A stretch of 54,310 nucleotides of DNA. Source: an uncultured Rubritalea sp. (lineage in GTDB: Bacteria; Verrucomicrobiota; Verrucomicrobiia; Verrucomicrobiales; Akkermansiaceae). The notes beneath the pieces are model-generated. The model was not told the origin of the DNA. It worked only from the letters and a program-made list of their open reading frames with translations, and searched no databases. Within the stretch, counting starts at the first letter, position 1, and the number at the start of each line of letters is the position of its first letter. Of the stretch, positions 37,342 through 45,501 are shown piece by piece. Made by a program: the position numbers and the translations under genes. Location: assembly GCA_937132085.1 (NCBI GenBank), contig CAKZNV010000224.1, forward strand, positions 1 to 54,310, written 5' to 3'.

Positions 37342-38301
37342 ATGAAATTTCTCTCACTCCTCTTTGCTTTAATCACCTGCCAGCTCTGCTTAGCCCAAGA
37401 AGCAACTAAAGCTAAAAAGAAGCCTTGGCCAACGGTGCTAAAAGGAAAAGGCCACGCTAAAGTCATCATGCCAGACTCTAACTCGACAGCCCCCTTCATC
37501 TACACTACCAAAAGCTATCGATTCATCAGCCAGCAGCAGATTAGCAAAACTAAAATCACCAAACTAGCTGCCACAGCGGAATCCGTAGCCAGCGCAGTCA
37601 GCAGAATACCTCTCTCACTCAGCGCTCCTTCTCAGTCAGAAGCTAAGCCGGCCATCTACATCTACAACGACGAAGAAAGTTACTTAAAGGCAGGCGGAGC
37701 TCCCGCTTCAGCAGGCTACTACTCGGGTAGAAAAAATGCTGTATTCCTCCGAGCTGACAAATTTCTAGGTAAGAAAAAACCCAACTACCAGCTGCTCACC
37801 CACGAACTCGTCCACCTCAACATGCACTCCATCATCGGATACAGCAGAGCCTGGTTCTCCGAAGGTAACGCCGACTACTTCGCCTCCGCATTCTACGCCA
37901 CTAGTTCCTATAACTTCACCGATATGACCCGAAATATCAAAAACAGAGCCAGACACTTCTACCCAGACAACACCATTATAGAACTACCTCCGCTCAAAGA
38001 ATTCGTAGAACTAGACTTCAGACAATGGAGAAAACTCAACCAACAACTAGCTCCCGAAGACCGCTACACTCCCTACCTAGCCTCACTCCTCATCGTCCAC
38101 TACTTCTACCACATCGATCCCGACGGCAGAGAAAAAATCCAAACCTACCTAACAGCACTCCACCAACGAGCAAGCAACCGCAAACGCAGACCAAGCTTAG
38201 AAGACCAAGCTCACCTCTTCCCAGCAGCTGACCTAAACAAAATCCAAACCACCATCACCACCTACTGGAACAAAAGAGGCCTAAAAGTAAAATTCCAATA
38301 A
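37342..38301 (+). CDS. Secreted zinc metallopeptidase-like protein (peptidase MA-like)
   Basis: With the start at 37342 (MKFLSLLFALITC) the product has 319 residues and a clear signal peptide cleaved near LCLAQ; an upstream ATG at 37231 gives an implausible leader and overlaps the VF530-like gene. The zincin site is LLTHELVHLNM (His154, Glu155, His158) with a downstream Glu in WFSEGNADYFAS (Glu174), the gluzincin arrangement seen in peptidase MA-like and DUF1570-type proteins. It therefore probably is a zinc peptidase in the periplasm or outside. The last 300 bases of the plus strand are unusually rich in C over G (21 C against 8 G at 38221-38280). Confidence 0.83.
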   Translation: MKFLSLLFALITCQLCLAQEATKAKKKPWPTVLKGKGHAKVIMPDSNSTAPFIYTTKSYRFISQQQISKTKITKLAATAESVASAVSRIPLSLSAPSQSEAKPAIYIYNDEESYLKAGGAPASAGYYSGRKNAVFLRADKFLGKKKPNYQLLTHELVHLNMHSIIGYSRAWFSEGNADYFASAFYATSSYNFTDMTRNIKNRARHFYPDNTIIELPPLKEFVELDFRQWRKLNQQLAPEDRYTPYLASLLIVHYFYHIDPDGREKIQTYLTALHQRASNRKRRPSLEDQAHLFPAADLNKIQTTITTYWNKRGLKVKFQ

Positions 38302-38592
38302 GCACCATAGGTGCAGTTTACAGCTAGCCAGTCAACAGTTTCAAGCCCAACTTGCTAAATCCATCGTGCTCTAAAATTCTGTAAAAATAGCTACATCGTC
38401 CACCATTCGTGAACATTAGTGAAGATTCGGGCTTAAAAAGCAACAACCCAAGCTCATCAACCTAGTTCCGTTCCATCAACCCGGTTCCGTGCCTTCCGTG
38501 CTTTTCCGTGGTTCAAAAAAATCCAACAACCCAAGCCCCATCGTGCACCACCCCATTGACTATTGACCATTCCACCATTGACGGAGCAAAGC
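38302..38592. repeat. Mosaic of four micro-repeat families in a geneless spacer
   Basis: No gene is seen. Words of the type ATTCGTGAA/ATTAGTGAA (period 10) are at 38405-38431. Three TTCCGTG words with period 9-10 are at 38485-38514. ATTGAC words with period 7-8 are at 38555-38583. An ATTCTGTAAA word is near 38376. The companion word CAACCCAAGC occurs twice (about 38444 and 38527). Confidence 0.7.
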
Positions 38593-38632
38593 TCAAAAAA
38601 AAGACCCACACCGAATTAATCGACATGGGTCT
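38593..38632 (-). terminator. Intrinsic terminator of the peroxiredoxin gene
   Basis: On the minus strand AGACCCA and TGGGTCT form a 7-pair stem around a 17-base loop, followed by an 8-base T run. It lies about 30 bases past the stop at 38660. Confidence 0.85.
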
Positions 38633-38659
38633 CTAAAATTATTTAAAATGCTAAACTGA

Positions 38660-39286
38660 TTACTTAGAAAGGTAATCGCTCACACCTTGGTGGTCTGCAG
38701 TCATTGCATCATCACCTTTTTGCCAGTCCATTGGGCATACTTCACCGTGTTGCTCGAAGTGTTGAAGCGCATCTACCACACGGAGACACTCATTGATTGA
38801 GCGGCCTAGTGGCATGTCGTTTACTACCTGATGACGCACTACACCGTCTCTGTCGATAAGGAAAAGTCCACGATAAGCTACTAGCTCGCCTTCGACTACA
38901 TAATCACCATCATCATTCACAGTGTCAGTTCCAGCGAGAACATCATACGCTTCTGAGATAGTCTTGTTGATGTCAGCTACGAGAGGATAAGTCACACCTT
39001 GGATACCACCCTTATTCTTAGGAGTGTTTACCCATGCCCAGTGAGAGAACTCTGAGTCAGTGGAACAGCCTACTACAGCTACGTCACGGCTCTCGAATTC
39101 TTTGATCTCGTCTTGGAATCTGTGTAGCTCAGTTGGGCATACAAATGTGAAATCTTTTGGGTAGAAGAACAAAACGACATACTTCTTGCCGATGAATTGC
39201 TCTAATGAAAAGTTTTCTACGATATTCTCACCAATCACAGCCTTAGCTGAAAATGTTGGTGCCTTCTTACCTACTAATACTGACAT
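38660..39286 (-). CDS. 2-Cys peroxiredoxin (AhpC/Prx1-like)
   Basis: This 208-residue enzyme reduces hydrogen and organic peroxides using cysteine chemistry. The peroxidatic Cys50 is in FYPKDFTFVCPTELH, and the resolving Cys is Cys184 in HGEVCPMDWQKG. The intermediate VVGCSTDSEFSHWAW and the RHQVVNDMPLGRS segments are those of the AhpC/Prx1 group. It is monocistronic with its own terminator. The AhpF partner is not in the window, so the reductant is probably thioredoxin. Confidence 0.94.
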   Translation of the reverse strand: MSVLVGKKAPTFSAKAVIGENIVENFSLEQFIGKKYVVLFFYPKDFTFVCPTELHRFQDEIKEFESRDVAVVGCSTDSEFSHWAWVNTPKNKGGIQGVTYPLVADINKTISEAYDVLAGTDTVNDDGDYVVEGELVAYRGLFLIDRDGVVRHQVVNDMPLGRSINECLRVVDALQHFEQHGEVCPMDWQKGDDAMTADHQGVSDYLSK

Positions 39287-39436
39287 AATATTTTTTCGTT
39301 TGGATTATAGTTTAAAATAAGTGAACCAAGCCACTGCGAATCACAGCTGCTCAACTCAGGGTCGTTACGCCGCAGCACCTAAACCCTCAGCCCCGACTTT
39401 GCAACCCCGTTTTCTAAAAAAACGCAACAGAATCAA

Positions 39437-40381
39437 CTATCGATCACCTCGTGTCGCCGCCAGCTTTGCTTCTATATGCTTCTGATCTTCAAGCGATAAT
39501 CTAGTCACCAAGGTAACAGACTTTCTCCCATCAGGCTCGATCAGCCAGATCTTTCCATCACGATAACGAGAGACTTTTGCAAACACTGCCTTACCACTCA
39601 AATTATGCCAAACTCGGTAACCTTTGCTCTCCATTTCATTTCTCCATGAGGTGTAATCCCTCTTCGCACCACGTGTCGCATTCTTCAGTCTACCAAAGTA
39701 AAAATCAGCTGAACCCTTCTTATATCCACGATACTTGCCAAACTCTGTCCCACGTGGAGACAGAATAAACACCTCAGGCGTTCCTAGCACATTATAGCGT
39801 TCCTTGATGTTTTTTATATACTTCTTACGGTCCACTCTCTTTGTCTTATCTGACTCCACCACATTCGAGTCCACTCTGAGACGGATCACATTCTCATCTG
39901 CCCAGCTATTAAATTCCACGCTAGCAAACAACTCAGCACTGAGAGCCTTACATAATGGGCTATTCCTAGTGCTAGTGAACCAAACCATCATCGGCTTACC
40001 CTCCTGTCTAGCCTTCTGCATCGCCGCCTTGTAATCCACATACCATGAATCTTGAGGATTATCATCATCCATCGCTAGCCCCTCGAACCCTGGAATAGGA
40101 ACATCCGGATTCTCTGGTGCCCAGATAATGTCTTCCTCACTAGGTAACATTCCGATATTCTTATGAGCGTTTCCATTATTGGCACCCTTCAATGTATTCA
40201 AGCCTCCACTACCTGCCCCGCTATTACCCTCATTGATGTCAAACTTACCTTCATCGTCAGCCAATTTCTTCACATTATACCCTACAGCGCCAACTGACCT
40301 CGATAATGCACCACAGCTAACTAACTGTGAAACAATCACCGCCCCACAAGCTCCAGCGAACAATTTATCAAACCATTTCAT
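39437..40381 (-). CDS. Thioredoxin-like lipoprotein with SHD1-type C-terminal domain
   Basis: The start at 40381 (MKWFDKL) gives 314 residues with a lipobox SQLVSC (Cys23); the ATG at 40432 would push the lipobox deep inside. A Gly/Asn-rich linker leads to a thioredoxin-like fold (AAMQKARQEGKPMMVWFTS, NVIRLRVDSN, YNVLGTPEVFILSPRG). The CxxC site is reduced to a single Cys (STRNSPLCKAL). The C-terminal part RVWHNLSGKAVFAKVSRYRD ... LIEPDGRKSVTLVTRLSLED resembles SLA1 homology domain 1, common in Verrucomicrobia and planctomycetes. It probably binds rather than reduces proteins. Confidence 0.78.
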   Translation of the reverse strand: MKWFDKLFAGACGAVIVSQLVSCGALSRSVGAVGYNVKKLADDEGKFDINEGNSGAGSGGLNTLKGANNGNAHKNIGMLPSEEDIIWAPENPDVPIPGFEGLAMDDDNPQDSWYVDYKAAMQKARQEGKPMMVWFTSTRNSPLCKALSAELFASVEFNSWADENVIRLRVDSNVVESDKTKRVDRKKYIKNIKERYNVLGTPEVFILSPRGTEFGKYRGYKKGSADFYFGRLKNATRGAKRDYTSWRNEMESKGYRVWHNLSGKAVFAKVSRYRDGKIWLIEPDGRKSVTLVTRLSLEDQKHIEAKLAATRGDR

Positions 40382-40533
40382 AAGCAAATCTATACCCGCT
40401 GACTCAGTCTCTATCAAGTCACCAATCTCCATTTACTCAGAAATTTCTACACAGTGTAAATTCTGTAAAATCTCATTGCCCATCCTCACCTCACAAGCTA
40501 TTCATCTCCCAGACCAAAATTTCACCATATATC

Positions 40534-42225
40534 ATGAGAAAATTAATCACTATCTTCGCCCTCTGCTTAGCAGCATTCACCCTCGCTCCACTCACCGCTC
40601 AGGCAGTGAAACAACAGCCCTTCTATGAAGAAGGCCAGCATGGACTAGATCATGACCAATTCGCAGAGTTCCCTGTCCCTCTCCCAAAATACGAGCCTCA
40701 AGTTAATGACTCAGGAGAAATGAACCTCTGGGAAACTCTCAAATACCGTGCCTTTCATGAAGGAAATAGTTTCAACCTTGTAGCCTCCATCATCTTTCTA
40801 TGCGCCATCGTCCACACATTCCTCGCTGGATACTTCATCGAAATGGCGCACAAGCACGAACACCGCCAACAAAAGAAAAACGAAGAGCATGGCAGAACCG
40901 CCTGTGCTAAACCACACGACGACGCCAAAGAAGACGTCTCATTCCGCGCTCATCTATTCCATTTCCTCGGTGAAGTAGAGGCCATCTTCGGTATCTGGGT
41001 CATCGCACTACTCGGAGCGATCGTCTACTTCTTCGATTTCAACAATGCTGTCCAATACCTAGGACACGATGTTAACTTCACCGAACCACTCTTCGTAGTC
41101 ATCGTCATGGCTATCTCAGCCACTCGCCCAGTCATTCGTATTGCAGAGAAAATCGTAGGTAAAATCGCAGGACTTATGGGCGGAGGCGCCGCAGCTTGGT
41201 GGCTCGCTGTTCTCACAGTCACTCCACTACTCGGATCATTCATCACAGAGCCAGCAGCAATGACTATTGCTGCGATGCTTCTAGCGAAATGGTTCTACGA
41301 TAAAAACCCACCAGCTATATTTGCTTACGCCACACTAGGTTTACTCTTCGTAAACATCTCTGTAGGTGGAACACTCACTCATTTCGCAGCTCCACCAGTG
41401 CTCATGATCGCTGAGAAATGGCACTTTGGAATGAGCTACATGTTCATGAACTTTGGTTGGAAAGCCATCATCGGTATCCTTATCGCTAATGCCACTTACT
41501 TCTTCGCATTCCGCAAGCACTTCGCAGGACTAGCAAATGCAGAAACAGATTCTAGCAAGAAAATCCGCTGGGACGAACGTGAAGACCCTATCCCAGTGGC
41601 CATCACACTCACTCACCTAGGATTCCTAGCATTCACCGTTCTCACCGCTCACTACCCAGCACTATTCATCGGTGGATTCATGTTCTTCATCGGCTTCACA
41701 CAGGCGACAGGACATCACCAGAACGACGTCTCCATGAAGTCACCACTCCTCGTTGGTTTCTTCCTAGCAGGACTAGTTATCCACGGTGGTTGCCAAGGCT
41801 GGTGGATTGAGCCACTCCTCATGGCATTCCAAGAACAGACAGGCATCCTCATGAATGGAGCCACAGTCCTCACAGCATTTAATGACAACGCAGCCATCAC
41901 CTACCTAGCCTCACAGGCTCCTGGCTTAGGGATAACCGCCAAATACGCCGTCCTAGCGGGTGCCGTCACTGGTGGAGGTCTCACCGTCATCGCCAACGCA
42001 CCGAACCCAGCTGGTCAGTCCATCCTTGGACGCTACTTCAAAGGTGGAGTCGCACCACTCAAGCTAGCTATGGCAGCAATCATCCCTACCGTCATCATGG
42101 GCCTCTGCTTCATGCTTCTCACATCAGACGGAATGGACACTGACCCTAAAGCTCAATACCTAAAAGACAATCCAGTTGAAAAAACAACACCAGTAGCGCC
42201 AGCCACAACCAAGCTTGTTGAGTAA
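40534..42225 (+). CDS. Putative Na+/H+ antiporter (Na_H_antiport_3 family)
   Basis: This 563-residue protein has a signal-like N-terminus (RKLITIFALCLAAFTLAPLT), a periplasmic stretch of about 60 residues, a His/Glu-rich cytoplasmic loop (KHEHRQQKKNEEHG) and about ten membrane helices. Conserved patches are GGCQGWWIEPLLMAFQEQ, TVLTAFNDNAAITYLASQ and VTGGGLTVIANAPNPAGQ. The AFNDNAA and ANAPNP patterns resemble ion-transport helices of the NhaD/ArsB-like clan. The family is annotated as antiporter mainly by similarity. It is divergent from the SHD1 lipoprotein gene. Confidence 0.8.
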   Translation: MRKLITIFALCLAAFTLAPLTAQAVKQQPFYEEGQHGLDHDQFAEFPVPLPKYEPQVNDSGEMNLWETLKYRAFHEGNSFNLVASIIFLCAIVHTFLAGYFIEMAHKHEHRQQKKNEEHGRTACAKPHDDAKEDVSFRAHLFHFLGEVEAIFGIWVIALLGAIVYFFDFNNAVQYLGHDVNFTEPLFVVIVMAISATRPVIRIAEKIVGKIAGLMGGGAAAWWLAVLTVTPLLGSFITEPAAMTIAAMLLAKWFYDKNPPAIFAYATLGLLFVNISVGGTLTHFAAPPVLMIAEKWHFGMSYMFMNFGWKAIIGILIANATYFFAFRKHFAGLANAETDSSKKIRWDEREDPIPVAITLTHLGFLAFTVLTAHYPALFIGGFMFFIGFTQATGHHQNDVSMKSPLLVGFFLAGLVIHGGCQGWWIEPLLMAFQEQTGILMNGATVLTAFNDNAAITYLASQAPGLGITAKYAVLAGAVTGGGLTVIANAPNPAGQSILGRYFKGGVAPLKLAMAAIIPTVIMGLCFMLLTSDGMDTDPKAQYLKDNPVEKTTPVAPATTKLVE

Positions 42226-42274
42226 ATTGGTGATTGAGTAAATGAGTCATCGAGCACCTCTATCTACCTAGCCC

Positions 42275-42302
42275 AATAACAAATAACCATTAACAAATAA
42301 CC
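42275..42302 (+). repeat. AACAAATAACC tandem words before ribE
   Basis: A 14-base unit (AACAAATAACCATT) is repeated almost twice just ahead of the ribE ATG at 42309. It leaves no recognisable Shine-Dalgarno between the repeat and the start. Confidence 0.55.
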
Positions 42303-42308
42303 GACCCA

Positions 42309-42902
42309 ATGTTCACAGGACTAGTAGAAGCCACAGGCACCATCAAGAAAATCACCGCACTGGGAGACCAGTCACGATTCGTCACCGAGATCCCGTTCAC
42401 TAGCGAACTCGCTCTCGGCGACTCAGTTGCCAACAACGGCTGCTGCCTCACCGTCGCTGAGCTAGATGTAGAAAATGGCACCGCCAGCTTCGACATCCTT
42501 CATCAGACATTGAAGGTTACTTCACTAGGTTCACTAAAAGAAGGCTCCATCGTCAACTTAGAACGAGCTCTGCTTCCGACTCAGCGCCTTGGCGGACACT
42601 TCGTCCAAGGCCACGTAGACGGCACAGGCACCCTCCTAGATCTCTCAGTCCACGGCCAAGACCACCGACTAGAAATTGCCATCCCAGCAGAAATCATCAA
42701 ATACTGCATCCCAAAAGGCTCACTAGCAATCGACGGAATTTCCCTAACAATAGCTGAACTAGGTGAAAAATCCGCAACATTCTGGATAACCCCACACACC
42801 TTCAAGGAAACTCACCTCCACGCACTAGAGCTTGGTAGCCCTATAAACCTAGAAGCTGACCTCCTAGCCAAATACACCGAGCGTCTCCTAGAAAAAAGAT
42901 AA
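42309..42902 (+). CDS. ribE: Riboflavin synthase, alpha subunit
   Basis: This 197-residue enzyme converts two 6,7-dimethyl-8-ribityllumazines into riboflavin and the pyrimidinedione precursor. It starts with the signature MFTGLVEATGTI and has the duplicated lumazine-binding barrels: ALGDSVANNGCCLTV and GGHFVQGHVDGTG in the first half, CIPKGSLAIDGISLTI in the second. The length is normal. It stands apart from other rib genes; ribF is 34 kb away. Confidence 0.95.
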   Translation: MFTGLVEATGTIKKITALGDQSRFVTEIPFTSELALGDSVANNGCCLTVAELDVENGTASFDILHQTLKVTSLGSLKEGSIVNLERALLPTQRLGGHFVQGHVDGTGTLLDLSVHGQDHRLEIAIPAEIIKYCIPKGSLAIDGISLTIAELGEKSATFWITPHTFKETHLHALELGSPINLEADLLAKYTERLLEKR

Positions 42903-42923
42903 GTCCACCAACCAAGTGGACTT
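42901..42923 (+). terminator. Stem-loop at the ribE end
   Basis: AAGTCCAC (42901-42908) and GTGGACTT (42916-42923) form a perfect 8-pair stem with a 7-base loop starting inside the stop codon. No T run follows, so the terminator call is tentative. Confidence 0.5.
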
Positions 42924-42943
42924 ACAGGCTTAACAGATTAATT

Positions 42944-42969
42944 GACATATAGTTGACTAACTATATGTC
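42944..42969. promoter_or_regulatory. Perfect inverted repeat over the fic start codon, putative operator
   Basis: GACATATAGTT (42944-42954) and AACTATATGTC (42959-42969) are perfect inverted copies with a 4-base centre. The right arm contains the ATG at 42965. A dimeric regulator bound here would cover the start region. The fic product normally ends in a winged-helix domain, so autoregulation is conceivable (inference). Confidence 0.65.
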
Positions 42970-43542
42970 CTACCAGCCACAATTTTCCATCACTCCATCC
43001 CTCCTCAACATAGTAGAGGAAATAGCAGCCTTGCGTGAGCGTATCGATGGGACAACTGTGAGCTTAGCTTGGATACCTAACTTACAGAAAGACACACGGA
43101 TTCGCAATGGTCACGCTTCCACAGCTATCGAAGGAAACCCACTTACTCTAGCTCAAGTTCGAGCCTTGGAAGAAGGCCGTGAACTCACTATCTCAGATAA
43201 ACGATCAGAAAGGGAAATTCTTAATTACTTTGCAGGACTTCGTTTCATCGAAAATAATGCTCAACTAGAGAAAATTCGACATGATGATTTGTTTCAACTG
43301 CATCTGCTCTTAGCTGACACAGTCATATATCACCCACTGAAAAAATCAATCTCACACCGAGGCAGGAGCAATTCTTAGGATTACTCAGAGATCACGGAAG
43401 CCTCGCTCCAGTAGAAATATGGCAACTACTAGACCTATCTCGTCAAGGAGCAATGAACATCATCACTCCACTCCTAGACGCAGGTCTCATAGAAAAACGT
43501 GGCACAAAAAAGACAGGGCGTTATTTCCTCATCCAGCCCTAA
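42965..43542 (+). pseudogene. fic: Fic-family gene with its catalytic core deleted
   Basis: Residues 1-120 match the N-terminal part of Fic AMP-transferases with the inhibitory helix (S52-T-A-I-E56-G57-N). The frame then reaches a stop at 43378. In another frame, from about 43340 to the stop at 43542, the C-terminal winged-helix end of the same family continues (TPRQEQFLGLLRDHG, LSRQGAMNIITPLLDAGL, KKTGRYFLIQP). The whole middle, including the HPFxxGNGR active site, is missing: roughly 200 residues judged from related proteins. The simplest explanation is an internal deletion that also shifted the frame, near 43310-43345. The product cannot transfer AMP. The long frame begins at TTG 42953; ATG 42965 (MSYQPQF) is the usual family start. 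Confidence 0.85.
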
Positions 43543-43548
43543 AAAAAT

Positions 43549-43578
43549 GAGGCCTCCGGGGGAGAACCCGAAGACCTC
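43549..43578 (-). terminator. Orphan intrinsic terminator on the minus strand
   Basis: GAGGTCTTCGGG and CCCGGAGGCCTC (minus strand) form a 12-position stem with G-U pairs and a 6-base loop, followed by CATTTTTTTAGGG. No intact minus-strand gene precedes it; the PEP-CTERM remnant at 43693-43770 does, so it is probably that gene's old terminator. Confidence 0.7.
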
Positions 43579-43692
43579 GATACAATAGCTAAGTAAGATT
43601 TAGTAAACTAGATCATACAAAGCCTCCTGCGGTTTGGCAGGCATTCTGTGTGAACCTTCTTTAGGAAATTGTCAATCCTTGATCACTCTGCA

Positions 43693-43770
43693 TTATCTCT
43701 TTCGTCTCAAAAGAATAGTCAATGAACCAAAACCTAGCAGAAATGTTAATGAGGACTCTGAAATGTAAAT
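43693..43770 (-). pseudogene. Remnant of a PEP-CTERM protein C-terminus
   Basis: On the minus strand the 25 codons before the stop at 43693 read like a PEP-CTERM tail: SESSLTFLLGFGSLTILL then RRKR and stop, comparable to PEPSSVLLLGLGSLSVLLRRKR of the gene at 44281. The Pro-Glu-Pro is no longer intact (ISESS) and an in-frame TAG lies directly upstream at 43771. About 60 bases further upstream the leader copy described at 43904 is approached, so nearly the whole coding body is gone. Confidence 0.75.
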
Positions 43771-43903
43771 CTACATCTAGTTGTTAAATTTAGGAGGAAG
43801 ATAGTAATGCCTTTATTACTTACCTCCATAGCTAAAAATGTAGCTAGATTCTCTTATCGCCATGTGTTTATCGCTGATGCAATTTCCACGGCTTTGTTAA
43901 AAT

Positions 43904-44116
43904 GATAAGACCTAGAGCAACAATGCTAATCTCTACAGAGATAATGACAGCATTGTTGGCTCTAGGTCCATTCACTTAAGCTCCCCCCCAGACGCTTAAG
44001 TAGAAAGTAAGTCGACACAAAAATAGCCCAAAAGCTCAGTAATCACCTGATTAAAATTCAATGATTACTTCTTTCTTGTGTTATCCTCGACTTGGTTATT
44101 ATTAAATCAGGATTTA
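43904..44116 (-). promoter_or_regulatory. Leader copy 1 (decayed locus) with stem-loops
   Basis: This segment is related to 45225-45417. The large stem is 43911-43966 (CCTAGAGCAACAATGCT pairing with AGCATTGTTGGCTCTAGG, one bulged base) with an inner palindrome. A second stem CTTAAGC/GCTTAAG is at 43975-44000 around a run of C (G on the minus strand). A third potential pair ACACAA/TTGTGT closes a longer segment. The block upstream on the minus strand, AAGTCGAGGATAACACAA, is shared. After the large stem the minus strand reads TCTTATCATTTTAAC, a weak T-run. Confidence 0.7.
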
Positions 44117-44280
44117 AATTATATGCACTACTAGACTCTGAAAACCATCTGAGTCCAACATAGACGCAGATAATCTAACCAACTAATACACAACACGCAA
44201 GACAATCACACCATCATTTACTGACAAACTAGAGGATCATTTAAACCACAATACTAAAGGAGTTAAATGGAGTCACGGCT

Positions 44281-45135
44281 CTATCTCTTTCGCCTCAAAA
44301 GAACAGAAAGTGATCCTAGGCCTAGTAACAAAACTGATGATGGTTCAGGCACGGCATGCAATGTAAAACCAATGTCACGAAGTGATTGAATCGTTGTATT
44401 ACTGACAAACGCATCTGCTTCATTAGGCCCAGCCCAGCCAGTCATCAGCTCGGCTCTGAAGTCTCTACCTGTTCCATCTGTGACTCCAGTAGCAACACTA
44501 CCTCCATCTATCTCATCCCAGTGATTGTTTGCAGTCCCCACTCCACCGCCTTGTTCCACAGGAACAAAGGTAGCGCCACTGTTAAACTCAGTTTGAAAAG
44601 CAGCTAGAGCAAATACCCCACTGTATCGACCTATAGGTGCGGCACCAGTTTTACCATCGTAGTTATTTCCAGCATCTCCATCGTTATATACTTCATTTGC
44701 TTCCCAGAGTGTTCCTATGCCCAGCGTATGGCCAATCTCATGAAGAACTACATCTGCCCTCAAATCCCCAGCATCAGCATGAGTATTGAAAGTCGCAAAA
44801 CCTGTTCGTGCTATCCAATAGCGTTGATCAGAAGTTGTGGCGGAAGCTACAGCATTCGTAAGAATCTCATTTCGCGGCCCAGCACTACCAAGTGTGAGAG
44901 GTCCACCATCTCTCCCCTGCGAGAACGCATCTACATCTAAAACGAAATTCCTATCCACGTTATCTTGATGCCCATCGATCAGACTGTCCCAGAAATTTAA
45001 TCCATCACGGAACATCTGCTTTTCAGCTTCTGTATAAAGAAGGTCAGCATCTGGCTTAAAATTGATACTAAAAGTAATTGTCGCCTGTGACAGTGAAGGA
45101 CAGAGCAGTAAAAAGATAGGTAGTAATCGTTTCAT
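44281..45135 (-). CDS. Leishmanolysin-like (M8-type) zinc metallopeptidase with PEP-CTERM tail
   Basis: This 284-residue secreted protein has a signal peptide (about 1-18) and a metzincin site VVLHEIGHTLGIGTLWEA (His132, Glu133, His136). A distant third ligand, His205 in NNHWDE, is followed by AELMTGWAGPNEADAF, the HW...ELMTG pattern of leishmanolysin-type enzymes. The end is a sorting signal (VPEPSS, hydrophobic stretch, LLRRKR). It probably is anchored or released at the surface through an exosortase not seen here. Its leader (45225-45417) and a decayed second copy downstream suggest a tandem duplication. Confidence 0.87.
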   Translation of the reverse strand: MKRLLPIFLLLCPSLSQATITFSINFKPDADLLYTEAEKQMFRDGLNFWDSLIDGHQDNVDRNFVLDVDAFSQGRDGGPLTLGSAGPRNEILTNAVASATTSDQRYWIARTGFATFNTHADAGDLRADVVLHEIGHTLGIGTLWEANEVYNDGDAGNNYDGKTGAAPIGRYSGVFALAAFQTEFNSGATFVPVEQGGGVGTANNHWDEIDGGSVATGVTDGTGRDFRAELMTGWAGPNEADAFVSNTTIQSLRDIGFTLHAVPEPSSVLLLGLGSLSVLLRRKR

Positions 45136-45224
45136 AAGTTAGTTCAGTAGTTAAAAATGTAGTCGTCTCCTCTTTTGCTAGTGAGTTTACTCTTGGAGCA
45201 AATCTCACAGCTTTAATTGAAAAA

Positions 45225-45417
45225 ATAAGACCTAGAGCAACAATGCTAATCTCTGCAGAGATAATGACAGCATTGTTGGCTCTAGGCCCATTCCCCTAAG
45301 CATACCCCCATACGCTTAGAGAGAAAGTAGTCCGACACAAAAGCTGCTCAAAACCTCAGTAATTGCGTCTTTTTTTGTGTGATCCTCGACTTGCTTATTA
45401 TTAAATCATGGTTTAAT
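45225..45417 (-). promoter_or_regulatory. Leader copy 2 upstream of the PEP-CTERM protease, putative attenuator
   Basis: The large stem at 45231-45286 is nearly the same as in copy 1, differing at a loop base (TCTGCAGA versus TCTACAGA) and in the flank. On the minus strand it is followed by TCTTATTTTTTC, a good U-run, about 95 bases before the protease ATG at 45135. The second stem is CTAAGC/GCTTAG (45296-45319) where copy 1 has CTTAAGC/GCTTAAG, both around a G-rich loop (minus strand). ACACAAAA/TTTTGTGT gives a third stem. The block AAGTCGAGGATCACACAA is conserved. The other flank faces the divergent regulator gene at 45502. Confidence 0.65.
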
Positions 45418-45501
45418 TTATTTTCACTTCTATACTCTCTAAACCCTCTGCGTCTAACAGAAGTGCACATGCATTAACCACCTTTAAAACAAAGAACAAC
45501 A

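Noticed and set aside
43549..43578. Terminator of the fic pseudogene
   Set aside because: The T-run is on the minus strand side; on the plus strand the stem is preceded by A and followed by no T-run.
43543..44280. tRNA or other classical RNA gene
   Set aside because: No cloverleaf or CCA-proximal T-loop motif was found by eye; the stems belong to the duplicated leader.
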